Assembly: GCA_030668755.1 (NCBI GenBank)
Contig: DAOVEW010000087.1
Coordinates: 1 to 5,951, forward strand
Origin: Bacillota bacterium
GTDB lineage: Bacteria; Armatimonadota; Hebobacteria; Hebobacterales; Hebobacteraceae
Direction of reading: 5' to 3'
DNA: 5,951 nucleotides
The position numbers and the translations under genes were made by a program. How positions within the stretch are numbered: position 1 is the first letter of the stretch; each line of letters begins with the position of its first letter. Positions 1 through 5,502 of this stretch are shown here, one piece after another. The notes beneath the pieces are model-generated. The model did no database searches and had not been told where the DNA came from. It saw only the letters and a list, made by a program, of their open reading frames with translations.

Positions 1-606
1 CCCAAGCCCGGATTCCGAGCGCTTCACGATTTGCTCGTACCGCCAGTAGACACCCTCGGTAGACTCGGTTCCTGCTCCCTCGCGATACCGGAGCTGGCCG
101 GAGACCGCGCCGACAGCCGGATCGCCAAGCGCCTCGACGAGGCGTCGGACCGCGTCCTGCTGGAACATGGCGTTTGCGTCGGTCATGACCAGGATATCGC
201 TGGAGACGGCCGCCGCTCCGATGTTCAGCGCCACCGACTTACCCTCTCGACCGCGCGTGTGGAGCAAGCGCACTCTCCTGGTATTGCCGGCGTACCTCTG
301 GACGATCTCGTCCGTGCGATCGGTGCTGCCGTCGGAGACGACGACCAGGTCCAGCCGGTCAGCAGCATAGTCCTGGTCCAGGGTATTCTCGATCTTGTCG
401 GCGATGACGTCCTCTTCGTTCCAAGCGGCCACGATCACCGTAGTAGCAGGGCGTTCCCCTCCCTGGTTGCCCGAGTGGAACGGGCGCAGCTTCGTCAGCA
501 AGAGCAGAAGAAGGGGGTAGCCGAAATAGACGTAGCAGAGGATCGCCAAGGCGCCCCAGGCGACGACGTGAACGGCAACAGTCGCGGAGGACTCGGTGGG
601 CGGCAT
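1..606 (-). CDS. Membrane glycosyltransferase family 2 (N-terminal part, runs off left edge)
   Basis: This is the first 202 codons of a processive-type GT2 glycosyltransferase, read on the minus strand from ATG at 606-604; the 3' part lies outside the window. A hydrophobic segment at about residues 9-38 is the first membrane helix and is followed by the GT-A catalytic domain. Visible motifs are VIVAAWNEED (57-66), LVVVSDGSTDRT (87-98, nucleotide-binding Asp92), GREGKSVALNIG (119-130) and the metal-binding DxD equivalent TDAN (142-145). YWRYEQIVKRSESGLG (187-202) fits the conserved stretch before the acceptor-site region. The expected QxxRW motif and C-terminal membrane helices would be further left. 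Such enzymes transfer sugars from UDP-sugars to a growing polysaccharide at the inner membrane face. It is divergent from a UDP-sugar dehydrogenase, which supports an exopolysaccharide role. No good Shine-Dalgarno precedes this ATG. An in-frame GTG 42 bases upstream (648-646) is an alternative start. The family is clear, the polymer is not. Confidence 0.88.
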   Translation of the reverse strand, partial: MPPTESSATVAVHVVAWGALAILCYVYFGYPLLLLLLTKLRPFHSGNQGGERPATTVIVAAWNEEDVIADKIENTLDQDYAADRLDLVVVSDGSTDRTDEIVQRYAGNTRRVRLLHTRGREGKSVALNIGAAAVSSDILVMTDANAMFQQDAVRRLVEALGDPAVGAVSGQLRYREGAGTESTEGVYWRYEQIVKRSESGLG

Positions 607-626
607 ACTTGGCTTTGTGTTCCACG

Positions 627-644
627 CAGGGGTCCGATCCCCTG
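627..644. repeat. 6-bp perfect hairpin in the leader of the glycosyltransferase
   Basis: CAGGGG and CCCCTG form a perfect 6-bp stem around a 6-base loop (633-638). On the minus strand the stem-loop sits 21 to 38 bases upstream of the glycosyltransferase ATG. It would be part of its mRNA leader if transcription starts further right. It could be an operator half-site pair or an RNA structure affecting translation. Confidence 0.4.
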
Positions 645-667
645 GCACGACGGCCGCACTGAATCGG

Positions 668-722
668 GCTCCTGCGGAGTCTCGTCAGCACTGGCGATCA
701 GCCGCACTGCGACCGCAGGAGC
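668..722. repeat. 10-bp perfect inverted repeat with 35-base spacer
   Basis: GCTCCTGCGG at 668-677 is the exact reverse complement of CCGCAGGAGC at 713-722. The spacer holds the second copy (701-709) of the GCCGCACTG direct repeat; the first is at 653-661. The layout would suit a paired regulator-binding site in the divergent promoter region, but nothing ties it to a known regulator. Confidence 0.4.
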
Positions 723-895
723 GCCGCTCTCTATGGCGAATCTGCCATGCCAGGGATGAAATCCTGGCTGTGTCGCGCCTGCGCAGGGCCACCTTCGGAC
801 GATCAGGCGAGGCAATCAGCCCACGTCCGTGTCACCAACCGAGAGCTCTTTGAGAGTTGCGGGCTTCAGGTGAGCTGATCCAAGCTAGTAGACAC

Positions 896-900
896 AGGAG
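896..900 (+). promoter_or_regulatory. Ribosome-binding site of the nucleotide-sugar dehydrogenase
   Basis: AGGAG lies 9 bases before the ATG at 910. It supports that start over the in-frame ATG at codon 10. Confidence 0.7.
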
Positions 901-909
901 CAAGTAGCG

Positions 910-2235
910 ATGTCCCAGACGGCTTCCGAGGTGCTCATGTCAAGAATCCAGTCAAAGGAGGCACACGTTGCAGTCCTCGGCCTTGGGTATGTCGGGCTGC
1001 CCCTGGCTCTCCTCTTCGCCGAGAAGGGATTCCGCGTGCTCGGGTTTGATACAGACGCGGAGAAAGTGCGGCTGCTCCACGAGGGGGACAGCTACATCGA
1101 GCATATCCCGGCCGAGCGCGTCGCGCAGGCTAGGAGGTCAGGAGGTCTCGAGGCAACGGACGACTTCTCGCGACTAGTGGAGGCGGACGCGGTTCTGATC
1201 TGCGTCCCCACCCCGGTGGGGGATCACCAGGAGCCGGACCTGTCATTTGTCGAGGCAACCACAGAGGAGATCGCCAGCCATATGCGGTCAGGCTGTCTGG
1301 TATGCTTGATAAGCACCAGCTACCCCGGCACTACGCGCGAGGTCGTGATGCCGATTCTGAACAGAAGTGGCCTCCGAGTCGGAGAGGACTACTTCCTTGT
1401 GTTCTCTCCCGAACGCGAGGACCCGGGCAACCCGAGGTACTCAACCAGGAACATCCCGAAGATCGTCGGTGGGTTGACTCCGACCTGCAAGGAACTCGGC
1501 ATCGCTCTGTTCAGCCAAGTGCTGGAGCGCGTCATACCTGTCTCCTCTCCCGAGGTCGCTGAGACCGCCAAGATCCTCGAGAACGTCTACCGATGTGTGA
1601 ACATCGCCCTGGTGAATGAGTTGAAGACACTCCTCGATAGGATGGGCATCGACGTGTGGGAGGTTGTGGACGCCGCGGCCACGAAGCCATTCGGCTTCTC
1701 CGCCTTCTACCCGGGGCCCGGGGTTGGCGGGCACTGCATCCCCATCGATCCGTTCTACCTGACATGGAAGGCCAGGGAGTACGGCGTGAGGACACGGTTC
1801 ATCGAGCTGGCGGGCGAGGTGAACACGGCGATGCCCGAATATGTCGTGGCGCGAGCTGCACAAGCGCTCAACAGCAAGGGGAAAGCACTGAATGGCTCTC
1901 GCGTCCTTATTCTCGGCGTGGCCTACAAGCGCGATGTTGGTGATCTCAGAGAATCGGCTGCGCTGCAGATACTGGAACTACTGCGCGCGGCAGGTGCAGA
2001 AGTCGCCTATAGTGATCCGCATGTGCCGGTGATACCACGCTTGCGGCGGCACCGCCTGGACCTGAAGTCGGTCGAAGTTACGCCCCAGACACTTCGCTCT
2101 AGCGATCTAGTCCTGATAGCGACCGATCACAGCGATTTCGATTATGAACTCGTGGTGAAGCACGCGCCGCTGGTCGTGGACACGCGGAACGCGACACGCG
2201 CTGTCAAGGAGCACCGCGACAAGATCGTGTGGTAG
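910..2235 (+). CDS. UDP-N-acetyl-glucosamine/mannosamine 6-dehydrogenase (nucleotide-sugar dehydrogenase)
   Basis: A 441-residue cytoplasmic enzyme expected to oxidise the C6 hydroxyl of a UDP-sugar to a carboxylate in two NAD+-dependent steps. The N-terminal Rossmann domain starts at about residue 19 with VAVLGLGYVGLP (20-31). CVPTPVGD (98-105) and STSYPGTT (135-142) follow. The catalytic region has FSPEREDPGN (165-174, Glu168), AKILENVYR (220-228, Lys221 and Asn225) and GPGVGGHCIPIDPF (269-282, nucleophile Cys276, Asp280). The C-terminal domain carries GVAYKRDVGDLRES (336-349). The SPEREDPGN and GGHCIPIDPFYL signatures match the WbpA/WecC/TviB branch (COG0677) rather than plain UDP-glucose dehydrogenase. 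I therefore favour UDP-GlcNAc or UDP-ManNAc as substrate, by inference. Residue 134 is Ile where WbpA-like proteins usually have Glu in LESTTYPGTT. All catalytic residues are intact and length is typical. Divergent from a GT2 gene, it likely provides the acidic sugar for an envelope polysaccharide. Confidence 0.93.
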   Translation: MSQTASEVLMSRIQSKEAHVAVLGLGYVGLPLALLFAEKGFRVLGFDTDAEKVRLLHEGDSYIEHIPAERVAQARRSGGLEATDDFSRLVEADAVLICVPTPVGDHQEPDLSFVEATTEEIASHMRSGCLVCLISTSYPGTTREVVMPILNRSGLRVGEDYFLVFSPEREDPGNPRYSTRNIPKIVGGLTPTCKELGIALFSQVLERVIPVSSPEVAETAKILENVYRCVNIALVNELKTLLDRMGIDVWEVVDAAATKPFGFSAFYPGPGVGGHCIPIDPFYLTWKAREYGVRTRFIELAGEVNTAMPEYVVARAAQALNSKGKALNGSRVLILGVAYKRDVGDLRESAALQILELLRAAGAEVAYSDPHVPVIPRLRRHRLDLKSVEVTPQTLRSSDLVLIATDHSDFDYELVVKHAPLVVDTRNATRAVKEHRDKIVW

Positions 2236-2290
2236 CGGGCGCCTTTCGCAGTGCGGCTGTTATGAGTGGACAGACGGCTGAGAGATATCT

Positions 2291-2296
2291 GGGGGA
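2291..2296 (+). promoter_or_regulatory. Ribosome-binding site deciding the racemase start
   Basis: GGGGGA lies 7 bases before GTG at 2304 and 19 bases before ATG at 2316. It therefore favours the GTG. The further upstream in-frame ATG (2262) and GTG (2229) have no Shine-Dalgarno. Confidence 0.45.
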
Positions 2297-2303
2297 CGGC
2301 GAA

Positions 2304-3011
2304 GTGACGAACGATATGCGTACCATCGGTCTTATCGGGGGGATGAGCTGGGAGTCGTCGGTCGAGTACTACCGGATAATCAACCGGGCCGTGCGCGAGC
2401 GGCTGGGTGGGCTGCATTCTGCCAGGTGCCTGATGGTGTCCGTTGACTTCGCCGAGGTTGAGCCACTGCAGCGTGAGGGGCGCTGGGACGAACTCGCGCA
2501 GCAGATGGTTGCCGCCGCCCGCGCCGTTGAGAGAGGAGGCGCAGATCTGCTGCTCATCTGCGCCAACACGATGCACAGAGTGGCCGGCGAGGTGGAGGCC
2601 GGCATCGGCATCCCGTTGATCCATATCGCCGATGCGACCACGGAACGCCTCAAGGCTGCCGATATAGGCCGCATCGGCCTGCTGGGAACACGATACACGA
2701 TGGAGGCGGACTTCTACAAAGCACGGCTTTCACAGCGACACGGCCTGGCCGTCTCTGTCCCGGATGCAGCCGAGAGAGAAGCCGTCCACCGCATCATCTA
2801 TGATGAGCTGTGCGTCGGTGTGATCAGATCGGAGTCGCGGGCGAGACTGGCACAGATAGCTGAGCGCCTCGTCGAGGGAGGCGCTGAAGGGGTCGTCCTG
2901 GCCTGCACGGAGTTGGGGCTTGCATTGACGGAGAAAGACACCCGAATTCCCCTGTTCGACACCACCCGCATACATGCTCTGGCCGCCGTAGACGCCGCTC
3001 TGGTGGGCTGA
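2304..3011 (+). CDS. Aspartate/glutamate racemase family protein (YgeA-like amino acid racemase)
   Basis: A cofactor-independent racemase of the Asp/Glu/hydantoin racemase superfamily, about 235 residues from GTG 2304 (231 from ATG 2316). It opens with the family hallmark RTIGLIGGMSWESS (6-19) followed by EYYRIIN (21-27). The first active-site loop reads LLICANTMH (83-91) and the second VLACTELGL (198-206). These enzymes normally use two cysteines, one just before Asn-Thr and one in the CTE motif. Here Cys201 is present, but the first position is Ala87, with Cys86 one residue earlier. The YgeA branch also lacks the first cysteine, with Thr in E. coli as I recall, so this fits that subfamily and does not imply loss of function. 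The gene starts 68 bases after the dehydrogenase stop on the same strand, so co-transcription is possible. The amino acid substrate is unknown; supply of a D-amino acid or of an amino-acid substituent for a glycan is speculative. Confidence 0.88.
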   Translation: MTNDMRTIGLIGGMSWESSVEYYRIINRAVRERLGGLHSARCLMVSVDFAEVEPLQREGRWDELAQQMVAAARAVERGGADLLLICANTMHRVAGEVEAGIGIPLIHIADATTERLKAADIGRIGLLGTRYTMEADFYKARLSQRHGLAVSVPDAAEREAVHRIIYDELCVGVIRSESRARLAQIAERLVEGGAEGVVLACTELGLALTEKDTRIPLFDTTRIHALAAVDAALVG

Positions 3012-3025
3012 CGGGCTCGAGAGAC

Positions 3026-3053
3026 GCGGTTCGCGGCGCGCCGCGGAGTCCGC
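3026..3053. terminator. GC-rich palindrome between convergent genes (possible bidirectional terminator)
   Basis: CGCGGCGCGCCGCG (3032-3045) is a perfect 14-base palindrome. It is flanked by GCGG (3026-3029) and CCGC (3050-3053), which could extend the stem across an internal loop. It fills most of the 44-base gap between the convergent racemase and GH20-like stops, where a shared terminator would be expected. No T-tract follows on either strand, so it is not a classical intrinsic terminator. Confidence 0.35.
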
Positions 3054-3055
3054 TA

Positions 3056-3626
3056 TCAGTCTCGTGCCATCTCGGCACCCAGACGAACGCACTCGACGAC
3101 CTTGGCGAAGAGCTCCGCGTTGGGCGTGCCCTTGCAGCGCGGGCACTGCCCCAGCACGAAGACCTCGTCCATGCCGACGTGGAGGCTGTCGGCCTCGAAT
3201 GCCTCCAGCAGCTCATCCAGGAGTTCGAACACCACTCCGTAGACGTCGGGGTTACGAGGGCACCAGCTATAGAAGTTGTCGAATGCAAAGGCGTCCATGT
3301 CCATGTCGGGCGCTTCGTTGAACTCTGGATGGGCCCGCAAGAGCGCGTGCGGCCTCTCGCGGAACGACTGGTGTCCGAGGCAGTTGTATTCGGGAACGAG
3401 ATGAAGGCCGTTGTCGCGCGCCAGCTTTGCCAACCTGCCAGCGTCGGCGGCGTCGATGGAGATCCGGCTCGGATGCCTCCGGATGGCTCTGGTAGGCGAA
3501 CCGCTCCGTGACGCCCAGGATGATCCAGTTGAGGCCGAGGGAGGGAGCCAGGTCCGCTATTAGCCTTTCGAGATGAGGCAGATCTGACTTGGCTCCGACA
3601 CCGACATGAATCCCTCTGCGGTCCAC
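3056..3626 (-). pseudogene. GH20-like glycosidase (beta-hexosaminidase-type barrel), frameshifted and truncated
   Basis: The family is recognisable only when two minus-strand frames are joined. From GTG at 3626 the first frame reads RRGIHVGVGAKSDLPHLERL and then LGLNWIILGVTERFAYQSHPEASEP, the start of a GH20-type TIM barrel. Homology leaves that frame near 3465 and resumes one base out of phase with RISIDAADAGRLAKLARDNG, LVPEYNCLGHQ and HVGMDEVF, ending at TGA 3058-3056. HVGMDE (150-155 of the joined protein) matches the GH20 H-x-G-x-D-E motif with the catalytic Asp-Glu pair. CPRC follows at 162-165. The joined product is only about 190 residues, whereas a GH20 barrel needs roughly 350, so the second half is missing and neither other minus frame supplies it. 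The start sits 14 bases after the methyltransferase stop behind a strong ribosome-binding site, indicating a former operon partner. A base-call error could explain the frameshift but not the truncation. Confidence 0.75.
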
Positions 3627-3630
3627 GTGT

Positions 3631-3639
3631 CCCTTCTCC
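3631..3639 (-). promoter_or_regulatory. Ribosome-binding site of the GH20-like gene
   Basis: On the minus strand GGAGAAGGG lies directly between the methyltransferase stop (3641) and GTG at 3626. The spacing is 4 to 9 bases depending on which purine core pairs. It fixes the GTG as the original start and points to coupled translation. Confidence 0.6.
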
Positions 3640-3640
3640 G

Positions 3641-5095
3641 CTACCCAGCCCTGCGCCAGTCTTTGCCCTGATCGTCGAGCTCCTTCCGGGCGCCTGCGAG
3701 GACGCGCTCGATCTCCCTCTCGACGTCCTCTGGCAGCGGCTCGGGCTGGTGCTCTCTGAGCAGCCGCTCTTTCTCCTCCCGGCAGCGCTGCACCATCGTC
3801 TTCGCGCCGCTGTTCAGCCACGCCTCGTAGAACTGCCTGTCCATCAGTCGCGGGAACCAAAGCTCTCTGCGGAAGCGCGAAGCGGTGTGCTCCTGATCCA
3901 AGAACGTCCCGCCAGGTCCTACTTCTTGGATGACTTGGAGCGCAAGCGCATCGTCGTCGAACTCAATGCCCCGCATCAGCCGCTCTACATATCCGATGAG
4001 CTCGTGCTGCATGACCAGCATGTCGAGCGAGGAGGCCTGGTCCACCCCACAGATGCCGAGGTGTCCGAAGATGTCCGCACCGGCCAGCGCACCATACACA
4101 AGCGTGATGCCTGCCTCCATGCCGGCCTGCGCATCAGGCACCTTGCTGTCGGTCAGGCCCACGTTGATGTACACGGGGAGGCCGTAGTGCTTGCCCATCT
4201 GGGTCATAGCCACTGCCATCAGTGCCTGCTCGGGGCCGGCGAAGATCATCTGCGTCGTCCGCATGTCGAAGGCGTGTGGTATCCCCCCGTAGCACACGGG
4301 CACTCCGGGGCTTATGAGCTGCGTGATGCAGACGCCGGCGAGTATCTCGGCGTTCTCCTGTGCGAGCGTACCCGCCAGGGCGCCGGGGGCGGACATGCCC
4401 GTCTGAGCCATCGGTCCAATCGGCACAGGCAGGTTCAACCGTGCGGTGGCATAGAGCGCGTCGACTCCGTCGAACGGGAAGCGCAGCGGGCTTATCGGCT
4501 CCAGGAACGGGTACGTCAGCGGATATCGCGCTGCTTCTTCCTCGCTTCCCGCCACCGCGATGAGAAGCTCGACGATGAATCGTGAAACGGTGCGGTTGTG
4601 GAACCAGAGGCCGATGGGCTTGGTGGTATTTCGCACGAGCTCCGCGGCGACGGCCACCCCACCGTAGTCTGCGGAGAGCTCGTGCGGGTCGCACATCGCG
4701 CCCGCGATGGTCAGGTCAGGCAGAGCATCTGCGAACCGGCCCGCGGTGGCCGCGTCGCTGAGCGACGCGTAGCGACGCTCACCCGTGTCGTCATCGATCC
4801 AAAGCGCCTCGCCCGCGATTGAGTTGTAGTTGCGCTTGCCCTCGCCGAAGACGGCCTTCTTGGTGCGATCGCGGCCGTAGATGGTGAACGATTTGCCGGC
4901 CTCGTCCAGGCTTCTCTGCACCAAGTCCTCTGGAATCCGGACGCGTTCCTCTCTCTCCTCCACGGCCGCTCCAGCCTCCTGGAAGCGCCTGCGCACGTCT
5001 GGATGTGGCACCTGAACCCCGACCTTCTCCAGGATCTGCACCGACGCGTCGTGGAGGCGGTCAACTTGCTCCTGAGTCAATACAGTCAGCTCCAT
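3641..5095 (-). CDS. Trimethylamine methyltransferase (MttB) family protein, non-pyrrolysine type
   Basis: A 484-residue cytoplasmic TIM-barrel protein of the MttB family (COG5598). Characterised members take a methyl group from trimethylamine, glycine betaine or other quaternary amines and pass it to a Co(I) corrinoid protein. Family features are the N-terminal helix LTQEQVDRLHDASVQILEKV (6-25), then GPMAQTGMSAPGALAGTLAQ (227-246), SPGVPVCYGG (262-271), GLTDSKVPDAQAG (313-325) and GPGGTFLDQEHT (393-404) followed by LWFPRLMDR (412-420). True trimethylamine MttB carries an in-frame amber codon read as pyrrolysine. This frame is open throughout at full family length, so it belongs to the MtgB-like group without pyrrolysine, whose substrates vary. 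ATG 5095 is preceded by GGAGGAG at good spacing. The downstream partner is the decayed GH20-like gene, 14 bases away. No corrinoid protein or MtgA/MtbA-type methyltransferase is in the window, so the substrate cannot be inferred. Confidence 0.92.
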   Translation of the reverse strand: MELTVLTQEQVDRLHDASVQILEKVGVQVPHPDVRRRFQEAGAAVEEREERVRIPEDLVQRSLDEAGKSFTIYGRDRTKKAVFGEGKRNYNSIAGEALWIDDDTGERRYASLSDAATAGRFADALPDLTIAGAMCDPHELSADYGGVAVAAELVRNTTKPIGLWFHNRTVSRFIVELLIAVAGSEEEAARYPLTYPFLEPISPLRFPFDGVDALYATARLNLPVPIGPMAQTGMSAPGALAGTLAQENAEILAGVCITQLISPGVPVCYGGIPHAFDMRTTQMIFAGPEQALMAVAMTQMGKHYGLPVYINVGLTDSKVPDAQAGMEAGITLVYGALAGADIFGHLGICGVDQASSLDMLVMQHELIGYVERLMRGIEFDDDALALQVIQEVGPGGTFLDQEHTASRFRRELWFPRLMDRQFYEAWLNSGAKTMVQRCREEKERLLREHQPEPLPEDVEREIERVLAGARKELDDQGKDWRRAG

Positions 5096-5099
5096 GTCA

Positions 5100-5106
5100 C
5101 TCCTCC
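5100..5106 (-). promoter_or_regulatory. Ribosome-binding site of the MttB-family gene
   Basis: GGAGGAG on the minus strand ends 4 bases before the ATG; its GGAGG core ends 6 bases before. It is a near-consensus site and fixes the start at 5095. Confidence 0.75.
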
Positions 5107-5192
5107 GCGGCTCCTCGAAGAGGTATTTGGCGCGAATCCACTACATGCCTCTCGCACGCGGCCAACTCGCCCGTTGCAGGGTGCCAGCCGGA

Positions 5193-5212
5193 TGCCGATT
5201 CACTCATCGGCA
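5193..5212. repeat. 7-bp perfect hairpin in the MttB leader region
   Basis: TGCCGAT (5193-5199) and ATCGGCA (5206-5212) are exact reverse complements around a 6-base loop. The element lies about 100 bases upstream of the methyltransferase ATG. It could be an operator dyad or an mRNA leader hairpin. It is not followed by a T-tract on either strand, so an intrinsic terminator or attenuator is unlikely. Confidence 0.4.
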
Positions 5213-5491
5213 GGAGATCGCGGTCGTTGGCAGGGCCCACATAGGTAGCGATACCGATGCGGCAAAGACATCCGCCGGGACGCTGAAGCTCCGGCGAAGA
5301 CGCGCTGCGGCGAGGCAGGTTGTGGGCTGAGTGGGGAGAATCCATTGCGCGGGTGAGGACGACGAGGCTGTGAATCGCGCTGGAGGTCCGCTGACAGGAG
5401 GGCGCCAGCGTGTTCGCGCCACTGGGAGGGGGCGTTGAGCGGAGGGCGGTTCGTGCTGGTCTCATGCGGGAGGACAGCTTCCGAAGGTGAG

Positions 5492-5500
5492 AGGGAGAGG
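5492..5500 (+). promoter_or_regulatory. Ribosome-binding site of the small membrane protein
   Basis: The purine tract AGGGAGAGG precedes ATG 5503, with its GGAG core 5 bases away. This favours the ATG at 5503 over the in-frame ATG at codon 5. Confidence 0.5.
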
Positions 5501-5502
5501 GA

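Larger units (their letters stand above)
607..909. other. Divergent intergenic region rich in inverted repeats
   Basis: This gap of 303 bases separates the divergent glycosyltransferase and dehydrogenase genes, so it should carry both promoters. I see no convincing coding frame: the ORFs here have no sensible composition or ribosome-binding site. It contains several perfect inverted repeats (627-644, 668-677 with 713-722, 733-748, 749-768 with one bulge, 778-787, and AGAGCTCT at 842-849). It also has a 9-base direct repeat, GCCGCACTG, at 653-661 and 701-709. No clear -35/-10 pair was found. TTGAGA at 850-855 is a possible -35 for the dehydrogenase but lacks a good -10 at the right distance. 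Confidence 0.5.
5096..5502. other. Intergenic region upstream of the methyltransferase and the small membrane protein
   Basis: About 400 bases lie between divergent starts at 5095 (minus) and 5503 (plus). The ORFs covering it on the minus strand are Ser/Pro/Arg-rich, match nothing I recognise and lack a ribosome-binding site, so I do not call them. A weak minus-strand promoter candidate is TTGCCG (5265-5260), a 16-base spacer and TATGTG (5243-5238). It would place the 5193-5212 hairpin in the methyltransferase leader. I saw no cobalamin riboswitch B12 box. Confidence 0.35.

Noticed and set aside
627..644. tRNA T-arm-like hairpin (loop similar to TTCRANY)
   Set aside because: No anticodon arm, acceptor stem or CCA end can be assembled around it, so it is kept only as a hairpin.
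31..759. Long plus-strand ORF of 242 codons opposite the glycosyltransferase
   Set aside because: It is the antisense shadow of the clear GT2 frame on the minus strand, whose DGSTD and TDAN motifs are unmistakable.
2229..2303. Upstream extension of the racemase to GTG 2229 or ATG 2262
   Set aside because: The extra residues are not part of the family, which begins close to the TIGLIGGMSWES motif, and neither start has a ribosome-binding site.
3641..3643. TAG stop of the MttB-family gene as a pyrrolysine codon
   Set aside because: The pyrrolysine of true MttB is internal, not terminal. Read-through here gives about 26 residues with no homology, and a ribosome-binding site for the next gene follows immediately.
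3749..4585. Plus-strand ORF of 278 codons
   Set aside because: It is antisense to the MttB-family gene and has no family features.
5096..5265. Cobalamin riboswitch upstream of the corrinoid-related methyltransferase
   Set aside because: Only a short CTCCTGCC similarity to a B12 box is present; the remaining conserved elements are missing.
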